The notes beneath the pieces were generated by a model that saw nothing but the letters and a program-made list of their open reading frames with translations, did not search any database and was not told the DNA's origin. Positions 1 to 9,663 of a stretch of 64,000 nucleotides of DNA are shown here, piece by piece (the first letter of the stretch is position 1; the number at the start of each line of letters is the position of its first letter). Position numbers and translations under genes: made by a program. Origin of the DNA: Adiantum capillus-veneris (taxonomy: Eukaryota > Streptophyta > Polypodiopsida > Polypodiales > Pteridaceae); NCBI GenBank assembly GCA_014529385.2, contig CM043950.1:76115435-76179434 (forward strand), read 5' to 3'.

Positions 1-9
1 GTAGAGAAC

Positions 10-429
10 ATGTCACACAGTTTAGATGATTACTTACGTGAACAAGGCATAAGAAGACAAATTACTTGCAGATACACACCACAACAAAATGGAGTTGCTG
101 AGAGAAAGAATAGAGTGATAGCAGAGATTGCAAGAGCCATGATGAATGAGATGAATATGCCATTAACATATTGGGATGAAGCAGTTCATACAGTAGTACA
201 CATTATGAATCGAACACCAACAGCTGCCATTCATGAAATTTCACCTTATGAGAGACTTTATGGGATCAAGCCAACAGTTTCCTACATGAAAGTTTTTGGA
301 TGTGTTTGCTATGTTCATGTGCCAAATGAAGCAAGAAAAAAGATGGAGCCAAAGGTAGTGAAGTGTATATTCTTGGGCTATCCAGTTGAAAAGAAAGGTT
401 ATAAGTGCTATGATCCTATGACAAGATAA
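10..429 (+). pseudogene. Copia-1 integrase core C-terminal part (partial, nonsense)
   Basis: Copia integrase inserts the reverse-transcribed element into host DNA. The fragment begins just before the conserved YTPQQNGVAERKNR block, which carries the catalytic Glu of the D,D(35)E triad. It continues through the typical 'NRTPT...SPYERLYGIKPTVSYMKVFGC' region and the 'KCIFLGYP' motif of the C-terminal domain. The two catalytic Asp residues are beyond the left edge. An in-frame TAA at 427-429 replaces a residue in the usual 'TRK.YVSRDV' segment. The same frame then stays open past 490, so this is a single nonsense change rather than a true gene end. The ATG at 10 is only the first Met of a frame that is open to the edge. 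Confidence 0.88.
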
Positions 430-489
430 GTTTATGTCAGTAGAGATGTCAGATTTTGTGAGTATGAACCATGGTATAAACCAAAGCCA

Positions 490-1608
490 GTGATGATAGA
501 AGATGAGTATGAAGAGCAAGAGAATGTGCGTCATGTTGTTGATAAGCCAGGACCATCAACAAGAACTATTTCAGGACCACATATGGCAGAGGAGAGTACA
601 GGAAGTGTCAACCCATGGAGCGGTCGTTTGCGAGATAACAAGCAAGACGAGAAAGGCAAGAAGAAAGTGGTTGAAGAGAGTTCTGGAGATGAAAGCCTCG
701 ATGAAGAGCATGGTTTACCACATTTGAGGACACCTGGCAGTAAGCATATTGAGAAATATGTACCCCCATATGCAAGAGTTGAAGAGAAGAGTGCACCACA
801 ATTGAGAAGATTAGAGAGGTTGCGTTATCCAGTTGATAGATTGACATACAACCGTTACATGCGTACACATTATGCATACATGGTTTCACGTGTGCAACAT
901 AAAGAGCCTACATGTTTTCAAGAGGCAATTGGAAAATCAGAATGGAAATCAGCTATCGATGATGAGATGGATGCTCTTGTGAAGAATGACACTTGGAATT
1001 TGGTTCGCTTGCCAAGTGGAAAGAAAGCAATTGGTTCAAAATGGGTATACAAAGTGAAGTGCAAGTCAGATGGTAGTGTGGAAAGATACAAAGCGAGGCT
1101 TGTTGCTAAAGGTTATGCACAAACAAAAGGTCTTGATTATGATGAGACATTTAGTCCAGTTGGAAAGATGACAACAGTCAGATTGGTGATAGCAATGGCA
1201 AGTATGTTCGGTTGGAAGTTACGGCAAACGGATGTGGATAATGCATTCTTGAATGGTGACTTGGAAGAAGAAGTTTATATGATACAGCCAGAGGGTTATC
1301 AACATCCAGAGTTTCCATATTATGTGTGTAAGTTGAAGAAAGCATTGTATGGTTTGAAGCAAGCTTCTAGAGCTTGGTGTGAAAAGATAACCAGATTCTT
1401 GAAGAAGATTGGATTTAAACAATCTACTGCTGATTACTCATTGTTTATGAAGCATGTTGATGGAGAGATCGCCGTTATTGTTATCTATGTTGATGACTTA
1501 ATTCTCACTGGAAGTCATGATGAGCACATTTTGCATGTCAAGAAGAGTTTGTTGAGAGAATTCAACATGAAGGACCTTGGTGAGTTAAGATATTGTCTTG
1601 GGAATTGA
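490..1608 (+). pseudogene. Copia-1 linker and reverse transcriptase
   Basis: The first part (about 130 codons) is an acidic, low-conservation linker typical between copia integrase and RT. The RT follows: 'W..A...EMDALVKNDTWNLV', 'GSKWVYKVK', 'RYKARLVAKGYAQTKGLDYDETFSPV', 'AFLNGDLEEEVYM.QPEGY', 'KLKKALYGLKQASRAW' and the catalytic 'YVDDLILTG' (YVDD). All key RT motifs appear intact. The frame ends at 'RYCLGN' followed by TGA, caused by one extra G in a GGG run near 1605. The rest of the RT continues in the next frame from about 1598. It is in the same frame as the integrase part upstream. Confidence 0.92.
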
Positions 1609-2458
1609 AATTGTCAATACATTATCAGGAATTTGGATGATACAAAGACAATACACAATGGATATGCTTAAGAAGTATGGAATGACAGCGTGCAAACCGG
1701 TTGACACACCTCTTGATCAAAATGTAAAGTTGTTTGCTGATGGAAATTACATTGAGGATGTCACTATGTACCGCAAGATGGTTGGAAGCCTTGTTTACTT
1801 GACAATAACAAGTCTAGATTTGAGTTATGCAGTGGGTGTTGTGAGTCAATTCATGCAAAAGCCATGTAAAAGTCATCTTGATGCAGTGAGACGGATTATG
1901 AGATATGTGAAAGCCACTGTCAGTTATGGAATGTTTTATGAAAAGAATGGGAAGCTTTGTCATTATGGTTACACAGATGCAGATTGGGCAGGAGATTTTA
2001 TGGATAGAAGATCTACAAGTGGTTATTCATTTTCCATTGGCAATGGTATGATAAGTTGGAGTAGCAAGAAGCAATCAACTGTAGCATTATCAAGTACAGA
2101 AGCTGAATATCGCGGAGCAGCTTTGGCAGCATGTGAAGAGTCATGGTTGAGAGTACTTATGGTAGACTTTGGTTTTGACTATCTTCACAATGTCATTATA
2201 TATTGTGACAATATTAGCAGCATCATGTTGGCAAAGAATCCAGTCTACCATGCTCGCACTAAACACATTGAGGTATATTATCACTTCATTAGAGAAAAAG
2301 TTTTAGCAAATGAGATTGATTTGGTGTATGTGAAGACAAATGATCAAGTTGCGGATATATTCACAAAAGCTCTTGGAAAGGAGAAGTTTTGCTACTTTCG
2401 TGAAGCATTGGGAATCCATCATATGCAAGCTCACTCTGAGCTTGAGGGGCAGTGTTAA
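1598..2458 (+). pseudogene. Copia-1 RT C-terminus and RNase H
   Basis: This frame resumes the RT after the shift near 1605 and contains the copia RNase H, which removes the RNA strand of the RNA:DNA hybrid. Visible motifs are 'TPLDQNVKL', 'MVGSLVYLTITSLDLSYAVGVVSQFM', 'YTDADWAGDFMDRRSTSGY', 'SSKKQSTVALSSTEAEYRG', 'CDNISSIMLAKNPVYHARTKHIEV' and 'ADIFTKALGKEKF', in the usual order. The Asp, Glu and Asp metal ligands (DADWAG, EAEY, CDN) look present. The stop at 2456-2458 falls just inside the 3' LTR, which is normal for this group. Overlap with the previous frame (1598-1608) comes from the frameshift, not from a real separate gene. Confidence 0.92.
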
Positions 2459-2690
2459 AGAATATGATGTTAAAGAATATGCCCATTGTGCTATGGGCGG
2501 CTGGACACTGACTATACTATGTTGTAAATATACTTTGGATAATTGTTAAAAGAGAAGAAGAGAAGAGCAGCTCGTTGAATGGCTTGTTGCAGGGTAACGA
2601 TTGTGTGTGTGTGTCTCGATGTGTGTTGGTGTGTGTGTGTAGTCTTCTTTTCTACCTTCTCCATCACCTGCGCACTCTACAGGCCCAACT
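2441..2690 (+). repeat. Copia-1 polypurine tract and 3' LTR
   Basis: A purine-rich stretch, cttgaggggcag (2441-2452), directly precedes TGTTAAAG at 2453, the usual TG start of an LTR. The LTR includes a short direct repeat at its start (tgttaaagaatatg twice), a TG-rich run near 2603-2643 and pyrimidine-rich sequence near 2645. The right end is an estimate because no second LTR copy or target duplication is visible. Confidence 0.65.
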
Positions 2691-3257
2691 CTAGAAGTGG
2701 TTGTTTTTATGAACATAATTCATATCTTGATTGCATAATTTATATCTAACTTCAAGATAACTAGCACTTCTTCCTTGGTCTTTTGGTTGCTTGGAGATTC
2801 TTGCTTGGATTATGAGATTCCTCATTTTCGCCCACATGAAGTGGGTAGTAACATGCACTAGCTACCCCACGAAAAATGGGTTGTCACTGAACATGTAACC
2901 ATGAATACACCCATATGGTTTCCCAGCCACAAGCTTGTGGCACCCCCTCAAATCTAAAGCTTCATCTTTTGCTCTTACATCACATCCTTTGATAGACACA
3001 TCATCAAAAAAGGGCATTTTTATTGCAGGTATAAGTCACATAATACCTTATTCATCCATTCATCATGTGTGCAAACAAATTAGTTGCTCCTTGCAATAAG
3101 GGTTACATCCTTACAGGAACTAGAGGTGTCCTCATGATTTTCAAGTCCTTACTTTCAATAGCTAGCTAAACTTGACCATATCTTGATTAGAGATCACCCA
3201 TGGATTAACTTTCCCTTCCTAAAAATGCATCTCCAGATTCATCCACTTGGATCTATA
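2691..3257. other. Unassigned sequence left of the first CACTA element
   Basis: I see no gene or repeat family here. It is the left half of the sequence that the CACTA element split; the right half resumes at 9029. Joining the two at the ATA duplication gives a smooth sequence, but no recognisable protein. Confidence 0.4.
3255..3257. other. CACTA-1 left target-site duplication (ATA)
   Basis: The three bases before CACTACA match the three bases after the right terminus (9026-9028). Confidence 0.8.
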
Positions 3258-3284
3258 CACTACAACACGTCGTGTAAAAATCAG

Positions 3285-3530
3285 TGCAGGTACCGACGAA
3301 ATAAAATTAGTTTTAAAACTAAAAAGCGGTGAAATAGGCCTCGGAAGAGAAACCGGTATCGTAGCGTCGGAATGAGCATCGGTATACTTAACGTCGGAAT
3401 AATCCTTTAATTACGCGTCGGAATAGACTACAAAATATGCACCGGTATTTCTATAGTGTATTCCGACGCTTTTTTAGAAGTCTGTACCGACGCTCATACC
3501 GTTGTCTGTACTGACGACCAAACCTGCAAA
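3285..3530. promoter_or_regulatory. CACTA-1 left subterminal repeats
   Basis: Many scattered, direct and inverted copies of motifs such as taccgacg, cgtcggaat, caccggtat and atcggtat are packed into about 240 bp. In En/Spm elements comparable short subterminal repeats bind the element's own regulatory protein. That role is inferred from the family, not shown here. Confidence 0.7.
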
Positions 3531-3689
3531 TTTTTTTTGGTAGAGAGGGCTGGGAACTAATGCTGGATGTACTGCAGCAAAAGAGAACAACCCTCTCTGC
3601 CCAAAGGAAGGGTGTACAAGCAACGACACTCCACCTAGAAGCTGACGCTAAAGAGGGACTATATTGGAATTAGCAAAATTATAAGAATA

Positions 3690-4005
3690 ACATAACCTGT
3701 TTGCCATACCATAACCTGTTACCATAATTAAAACATGAGACAAAAATTGTAAAACCATAAACATAACCTGTTTGCCATACCATAACCATTACCATAAATT
3801 GCTTGTCATACCATAACCATAATAGCCATACCATCATTGCACAACCATAACCATAACCATAAACCTTAACCATAACCATAACCATCATATGATTGCCATA
3901 CCATCATAGCAAAACCATAATCTTAAGTTGACAGCCAAACCTTAATCATAACATATGTGCCATACCATAAACATAACCATAAACCATAAACATAAGCACT
4001 ACAAA
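3690..4005. repeat. Degenerate CCATAA minisatellite
   Basis: A run of imperfect hexamers (ccataa, cataac, with interspersed tgccatac) fills about 300 bp just inside the left subterminal zone of CACTA-1. It has no coding content on either strand. Confidence 0.75.
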
Positions 4006-4024
4006 ACCGTACATATGCAAACAA

Positions 4025-4816
4025 TCACTGAGTGAGAAGACCCTCATGGTAATGCCTCTCAGTGGACGTCCTCTCTCTCCTCCTAGAGAGCTGGGTCAAA
4101 AGGGCCACAAGTCCATGCTTGTACTCATACTTCTCCTCTCGAACTTCGCCATGCTCAAAATCCAGTTGGTTGGAGACTTCATCATACCCCTCTGTCGTCT
4201 TGTACTCTCTCTAAATGTCCTCGACGATGTAATTCTTGCTCTCAAGATCGAGGTTATCCCAAACATCCATAAAAGACTGACTAGACTGAATCGTACAAAG
4301 CTATCAAATCCTCTGTCGCATGGCTTTTCTGATCCTATCTACCACAACAGCCCCATCCCTGCTCTTGTACACCTTGCTAGGATCATGCTCATGTGATCCC
4401 CAAGGTGTAAATGGTGTGCTGATTGGTGAACTATCTGTTGAAGAGAGTGGTAGATGCTCTCTTGGTGGTGTGGACGCATTGGTAGAACCTATACCACAAC
4501 AACCACCACCTCCAGAACGACGCCTACCTCGTCTCGAGGATGAACCACCCGCCGGTGTAGGGGACACACGAGTCCTAGGCATAGGGGGCACACTAGACTG
4601 AGGTATGGGGCCGATTGATGTAGGGACCACACTAGTCCCAGGCGTAGGATCGACCGTAGTAGGTCTAGAGGGAGCTGCTACCCAAAGGTGTTGTGCCATT
4701 GCGATCTTCTCTAGTGTGAACTGAGACAAAAAGGATCCCATCTGCTCAGGTGACATACTGGCCGGAGTGACAGGAAAAATAAAACTAGGAAAGTATGGCT
4801 CATCGTCATCGGCCAT
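4025..4816 (-). pseudogene. CACTA-1 downstream ORF, function unknown
   Basis: An open frame starts at an ATG at 4816 (MADDDEPYFPSFIFPV...) and reads to 4304. The same frame continues, interrupted by three stops, to about 4025. The N-terminal part is rich in Pro, Ser, Thr and Gly, with a basic patch SSRRGRRRSGGGG. The later part is charged and probably helical (FMDVWDNLDLES, EKYEYKHGLVALLTQL). It lies downstream of the DUF4216 region on the same strand, where plant CACTA elements often carry a second gene. It may be a TnpA-like or Transposase_24-type regulatory protein, but I see no diagnostic motif. Confidence 0.5.
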
Positions 4817-4922
4817 GGCTAATCATACACAAACAACACCCACAAAATACGTTAGTTTACGTAAGAAATTCTTAATCAATACAAATAGAAAATCAACAAA
4901 ACTGCTACACAAATGACAATAT

Positions 4923-5695
4923 CTAAGTGTATTGTAGACTAATAAAAAGAGATTTATAAAAGGGTTCCTGGCAAACGTCATTAGTTAATCTCTCATCCTC
5001 TATGAGGTCTGATGCACTGAAGATGTCTAGCTCAATCTGTACTTCTGCATCTTCGTCATCAAACTCTACTTCTTCATCGCTCTCCGTATTAGCTTCACTA
5101 TTTGACACCTCATCTCTAGGTTCAGACAATTGCTCAATGCTGACATCCACCTCACAATCTAAACTTAAAGTTGGAGTCGGTCCTGCGCTTTGTTCATGAA
5201 TCACCTCTTCAACCTCAACATCCAATCCTTCACACACTTGCTTGCTACGTGGAGCAACTTGAACGACATAGAGCCAGCAGGGTTTAGACAGATCATTCTC
5301 ATCAATTTCTGTCCATAGTGGATCGTGTATGAATACAACTTGTTCACAATGCTGCGAAAGTACGAATGTATCCCGCACATCTGTCCACACCTTCCTAGAG
5401 TTCACTTAAATCAATCCACTTTTGTCTTTAGGGACGCTGGCAATAACTTTGAACCACTTGACATCAAAGATAAACATATCAAACTTTCTAAATCTAAGCT
5501 TCACGATGTCTTGGATGTAGCCAAGCTATCTAGTCTCTGTATTCTCATCCCTGACACTACTCCTACTTTCTTGGATGAAGCTTGCCCTAACACCACTAGT
5601 GACCCTTTGTTTGTCGATCTGTTGCACTCTGAAGTTCTTCCCATGCGACCACAAAGATCCATATTTGTGATACTGCAGCCACAAAATTGAAACAT
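4923..5695 (-). pseudogene. CACTA-1 DUF4216-like segment of the TNP2 transposase
   Basis: Reading right to left, frames spanning 5695-4923 give 'ASSKKVGVVSGMRIQ', then 'FDMFIFDVKWFKV', then 'VWTDVRDTFVLSQHCEQVVFIHDP' and 'CWLYVVQVAPRSK'. This order matches the plant DUF4216 module (hydrophobic strand with DVKWF-like core, then VLxSQxxQVxFxxDPxxxxWxVVxxxPR) carried at the C-terminus of CACTA transposases. The second CACTA element in this window carries the corresponding residues (FIFECKWF, NCEQV, LWFVIPVTPRGR) at 61890-62180. At least one frameshift lies near 5500 and a stop near 5406. The tail from about 5200 is acidic (SDEEVEFDDEDAEV), as in the second element. Confidence 0.8.
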
Positions 5696-5842
5696 ACTAA
5701 AAGTTATTAAAGCAAATTAATCTTCATGTGGAGCTCGAAAAGGAATTTGTGAAATATACATGTCAATCGCAACCCCTTGATATCTCCTCTTTCTCTTCAA
5801 TAATCAACACTCCATTCCTCTTCGCGTCTGAGAGTGTCGCAT

Positions 5843-6744
5843 CTAACCACCCCCAGTTGGAAAGTCAGGCAATTTTTGAAGATGATATGGAAAAGGAAGG
5901 TTTCTAGTTGCATGATTGCGCTTGAATTGAAGGCAATCTATCAAACGTTGTTGCCTTTCCCCTTCGTACCTCTCTAGCCACTTTTGCATGATGTTTGAGT
6001 TGAGAAGGAAAAATCTCATAAGCTTTTCTCGCATTGTGATGTCCATCTTCCTAACGATGTGTTGTCCCTGCAGCTCGTCCCTTGTCACCTTGACATTGAC
6101 CTCAGTAGTCCACATTCGGGGCATCTGTGGATCAATTGAGACAAGAAATTCACTAGTGAGGACAAGAGACTCTTGTAAAAGCCATCCTTCGGCCATGCTA
6201 CCCTCCAAGAGAGCCCTTTGACGAACAAACCCCTTTAAAGTCTTCAAAAATCTCTCAAAGAAGAACATCCACCTGCTATGGACCACCCCAGGAACTACAA
6301 CTTCATCAACCACATGCACAAGTACATGCTTTTGGATGGTAAGAACGTTTGTTGGAAAGTACTTCTCCACCACGCACCTTGCTTCAATAGCATTTAAGCG
6401 TGCTGCATTGATGCTATCTTCTCTTTCTATCTCTTTTGAACTTATCCACCATACCAACTCACTGATTTGGTAGATTGTTCTTCTAATGTCATCTATCATT
6501 TTATGGTAAAATGAACTGTAAAAATTTGTGCCAATCGTGGGACTTCACACCACTGAGATTTTTATCTCTCCTAAAAGCCGTTTTCAAACATCGTATGCAC
6601 CCTGTGAGAGTCTTGAATGAAGATATAGTCTTCTTTACTTGTTTCTCTTCTACGCGACTCAGAACCCCTGGACCTTTTGGTATAGACCACTTTCCATTGG
6701 GTTTAAGTCAAGGCCACATCTCTGGCATTCGACCCATAGCTTGA
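5843..6744 (-). pseudogene. CACTA-1 TNP2 transposase C-terminus with DUF4218
   Basis: The longest frame (6499-5843) contains 'FPTNVLTIQKHVLVHVVDEVVVPGVVHSRWMFFFERFLKTLKGFVRQRALLEGSMAEGW' spread over its middle. This is the DUF4218 signature of plant CACTA transposases (FP, HLxVHLVxE, GPVxxRWMxxxERxLxxLK, ARPEGSIAEGY). Upstream, in broken frames up to 6744, I read 'PNGKWSIPKGPGVL' and 'KSHDWHKFLQFILP'. The latter matches the TNP2 'GLKSHDCHxLMQxxLP' block. Nothing corresponding to the TNP2 N-terminal half is found further right. The gene is a minus-strand relic with several frame breaks. Confidence 0.88.
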
Positions 6745-6777
6745 AGGTCATCTCTTTGGGCTCTAACGTAACCTATA

Positions 6778-6826
6778 ATCTCACCTAACCTATAAACTAA
6801 ACCTAACCTAACCTAACCTAACATAA
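6778..6826. repeat. AACCT pentamer block, left of the palindromic array
   Basis: Roughly eight near-perfect units of (aacct)n precede the first palindromic unit. A larger, more degenerate block of the same pentamer follows the array at 8012-8290. Confidence 0.8.
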
Positions 6827-8005
6827 AAACAACACAATGGTGAGGCGTTTAGCAAAACGACAAGCCATACAGCTTGCCCAAAATGCATATGTGATGTGGG
6901 AAAGCTGTATGGCTTGCCAATTTGGAAAACAGCTCACCATTGTGTTGTTTTTAGAGTTGCGAAGTGTTTTTATGGCCTCAAAACCGCTCACAGACATATA
7001 GACAACACAATGGCAAGCCCTTGGCAATATGGCAAGCCATAGAGCTTTCCCACAATGCATATGCCTTGTGGGAAAGCTTTATGGCTTGCCGTAGTGCCAA
7101 GTGGATCACCATTGTGTTGTTTTTAGGGACACGAGGCAATTTTAGCGCTTGAAAATCACTCGCAAACATATAAACAACACAATGGCCAGCCATTGGAAAT
7201 ACGGAAAGCCATAGAGCTTTCACACAATGAATATGCATTGTGGGAAAGCTCTATGGATTTCCGTTTTGCCAAAAGGATCTCCATTGTGTTGTTTTTAGGG
7301 CTTCTTAGCTATTTTAGGGCTTGAAAACCGCTTGCAGAAATAAAAACAACACAATGACAAGTTGTTGGCAATACGGAAAGCCATAGAGCTTGCCCTGAAT
7401 GCATATGCCTTGTGGGTAAGCTTTATGGCTCATCGTATTGCCAAACGGATTGCCATTGTGTTGTTTTTAGGGACACGAGGCAATTTTAGCGCTTGAAAAT
7501 AGCTCACAAACATATAGACAACACCATGGCGAGCCGTTTGGCAATACGACAAGCCATAAAGCTTGCCCACAATCCATATGAATTGTAAGCAAGATCTATG
7601 GCTTGCCGTATTGCCAAAAGGCTTGCCGTTGTGTTTTTTTTAGGACCGCTTAGCTATTTTAGGATTTGAAAACGGCTTGTAGACATATAGAAAACACAAT
7701 GGCGAGCCGTTTGGCAATACATCAAGCCATAGAGCTTGCCCACAACACATATGCATTGTGGGCAAGCTCTATGGCTTGCTGTATTTCCAAACGGCTCTCC
7801 ATGGTGTTATTTTCAGGGCCTCTTAGCTATTTTAGGACTTGAAAACCGCTCACGGACATATAAACAACACAATTGCGAGCAGTGAACAATACGGAAACCT
7901 ATAGAGCTTGCCCACAATGCATATGTGTTGTGGGTAAGCTTTATGGCTTGCCATTGTGTTGTTTTTAATATGTGATGTGGGTAAGCTCTATGGCTTGCCA
8001 TATTG
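6827..8005. repeat. Seven tandem 172-bp units, each containing a ~125-bp palindrome
   Basis: The motif aacaacacaatgg recurs at about 6831, 7004, 7176, 7348, 7520, 7693 and 7866, a period of 172-173 bp. Each unit has two arms of about 60 bp in inverted orientation. The left arm reads acacaatgg..gccgt..ggcaatacg.caagccatagagcttgccc and the right arm is its reverse complement, with a centre near cacaatgcatatgcattgtg. A spacer of about 47 bp (tttagg..tgaaaaccgctcacagacatata) separates the palindromes. Arm identity is high in the best unit (7693-7812). No coding potential is convincing; short frames through the array simply repeat a translated copy of the unit. Confidence 0.9.
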
Positions 8006-8007
8006 TC

Positions 8008-8290
8008 GAGTGTAGCTTAACCTAACCTAACCTAAAGTAGCTAAACCTAACGTAGATTAAATTAACCTAACCTAACATATAAGATAACTTAACTTAACTT
8101 AACGTAGCTTAGCCTAACTTAACCTAATATAAATTAACCTAATGTAGCTTAACTTAATCTAACCTAACATATAAGATAACCTAACCTAACGTAACTAACC
8201 TAACCTACCGTATAATCTAACCTTACGATGTAACTTAACTTAACCTAGCCTAACGTGTAAGATAACCTAATCTACCTTAACTTATAACCT
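8008..8290. repeat. Degenerate AACCTA / CCTAA-type repeat, right of the palindromic array
   Basis: About 280 bp of imperfect aacctaacct and aacgtagctt units follow the seventh palindromic unit. The unit resembles (TTAGG)n read on the other strand, not the plant (TTTAGGG)n telomere unit. It lies inside a transposon, so a telomeric role is unlikely. Confidence 0.75.
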
Positions 8291-8814
8291 GAACTCAACT
8301 TCAAAAATAAGCCCCATCAATTGCATAATTGCAAAAACGACATAATTCAAAACAAAATTTCTTCAAAACAAGAAGTTTTCATGAACCAAAACAAAAAATT
8401 TCATAATTTAAAATGAAATTTCACATCATAAACCATAATTTCTTTTAAAGCATTCAAAGTTTAAAGCATAAAATTTCTTTTATTAATATAGAAAGTAATT
8501 TAAATAACTTTAATATGCATTTAAAGGTTCGAGCACTCACATTCGTCCTATTTGAGCAATGAAAGTTGTTGCAAAAGTCTTGGAGCCTGCAAAAACGCAC
8601 ACACGAACACAAAGTTAAACCCTACACCCTAAATTTACATGTAAACATGAAGAAAATGGCACCTTAATGTTATGCGCTAACCCACAAGTAAGATTAGTAC
8701 TTCCGACAGCTTGATTCCTCATCTGTGAGAGATGGGGAAGAAGAGATCTTGAGAAAACATGCAAGAACAAGAGAAATGCACAGAGAAAGCCCGCAGTTTT
8801 GTTTCTTTGCAGGT
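8291..8814. other. AT-rich spacer of CACTA-1, no gene seen
   Basis: The left part is A-rich with repeated caaaatttc / ataatttc words; the right part is ordinary sequence. Short frames exist on the minus strand through the subterminal zone but show no family features. Confidence 0.5.
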
Positions 8815-9000
8815 GACATCGATACGGATGTCGGCATAGGCATCGGAACAACTGTTGGAACAACCGTCGAAAAGTCCATGCACGCTGACGTCGGAATAGG
8901 CACCGAAACATACATCGAAAAAATGAAAATCAGAATTTTTAAACAACTTTAGCTCCCTCCATACATACACACACATATACCGACGCCCGCCAGTGACGCC
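8815..9000. promoter_or_regulatory. CACTA-1 right subterminal repeats
   Basis: Repeated motifs (gatacggatgtcggcatagg, catcggaacaac, gacgtcggaataggcaccg, ataccgacgcccg) mirror those at 3285-3500. This supports the pairing of the two ends as one element. Confidence 0.7.
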
Positions 9001-9025
9001 GGAATTTAAGTGACCTCCTGTAGTG

Positions 9026-9663
9026 ATAGACACATTTTTTATCGTGACCTTGTTGATAGGCTGCATATCTTGGATGAAGCATGTTGTAAAACTCTATTGT
9101 TCTTAGGCACTGTGAACCATCCATTTGATTATGGAGCATACAAAGGATCGAAAAGAACTATCATGATTGCTTTGTCAAATAGCTCAATTCATTATGGAAA
9201 TGAGCCTTTGGAACAGAAAATAGTCACAAAATCCAAGGGATATGAGATATGGTAAAGATGCTAATAAGCGTGACAACGCTTGGGATAACACACCCTATGT
9301 CATGTTTCTCAAATTCAAAAGTATTATCCCATGTATTATAAGAATTTCTTTAAAACACTTTTGCTCATTATTTGTTAAAATATCCTCCCAACCAACCTTC
9401 AACATATGCCCAGTCCTTTTTAAAACCTGAAAATAATGTTGCAAAGAAGCTTGTTTAACTTCTCTTAGTAATATGTAGGAAAATGTGGCAGCTAGATTTA
9501 CATTATTTTCTACCCACTTGTATTTGGCGTCCATCCGCACTTCTTGCTAGCTAGTAGCATTGAGACCCTTTTCATTCTCAAAAGCCTACATCACATTAGA
9601 GTCATCTATGGAGTAGACTTTGAAAACCTCACTTCCATCCGGTTCACTTGACTTGTTTATACA
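9026..9663. other. Unassigned sequence right of CACTA-1
   Basis: This begins with the right ATA duplication and continues the sequence split by CACTA-1. An 81-codon plus frame (9010-9255) and an 81-codon minus frame (9540-9295) are open but resemble nothing I can name. They may be remnants of a coding region. The left boundary of the old copia LTR at 9664 ends the stretch. Confidence 0.35.

Larger units (their letters stand above)
1..2690 (+). mobile_element. Copia-1: Ty1/copia retrotransposon, 3' part only
   Basis: The window opens inside a Ty1/copia polyprotein gene and runs through integrase tail, reverse transcriptase, RNase H, a polypurine tract and the 3' LTR. That domain order (integrase before RT) defines copia rather than gypsy. 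The 5' LTR, gag, protease and integrase N-terminus lie outside the window. The reading frame is damaged at only two places that I see: an in-frame TAA at 427-429 and a one-base frameshift near 1605. The element therefore looks fairly young but inactive. The right end of the LTR cannot be fixed without a second LTR copy; about 2680-2700 is an estimate. Confidence 0.9.
3258..9025 (-). mobile_element. CACTA-1: En/Spm (CACTA) DNA transposon, internally rearranged
   Basis: The left end starts CACTACAACACGTC at 3258 and the right end is ...CCTGTAGTG ending at 9025. Read inward, the ends match at 11 of the first 14 bases. Both ends are flanked by the same 3-bp ATA (3255-3257 and 9026-9028), the duplication size of CACTA elements. 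Both subterminal zones carry repeated short motifs related to ACCGACG / CGTCGGAAT / CACCGGTAT (3285-3500 and 8815-9000), as expected for transposase-binding subterminal repeats. Inside, on the minus strand, are relics of TNP2 (DUF4218), DUF4216 and a third coding region. The 5' half of TNP2 is absent; that position holds a palindromic tandem array. The element is therefore non-autonomous. Confidence 0.9.

Noticed and set aside
6818-7240. Minus- and plus-strand frames of 60-90 codons in the palindromic array as genes
   Set aside because: They recur once per repeat unit and translate the same sequence in several frames, so they are shadows of the repeat.
6778-8290. AACCT repeats as telomeric or insect-type telomere DNA
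   Set aside because: They are short, degenerate, internal to a bounded CACTA transposon, and accompanied by plant-type genes.
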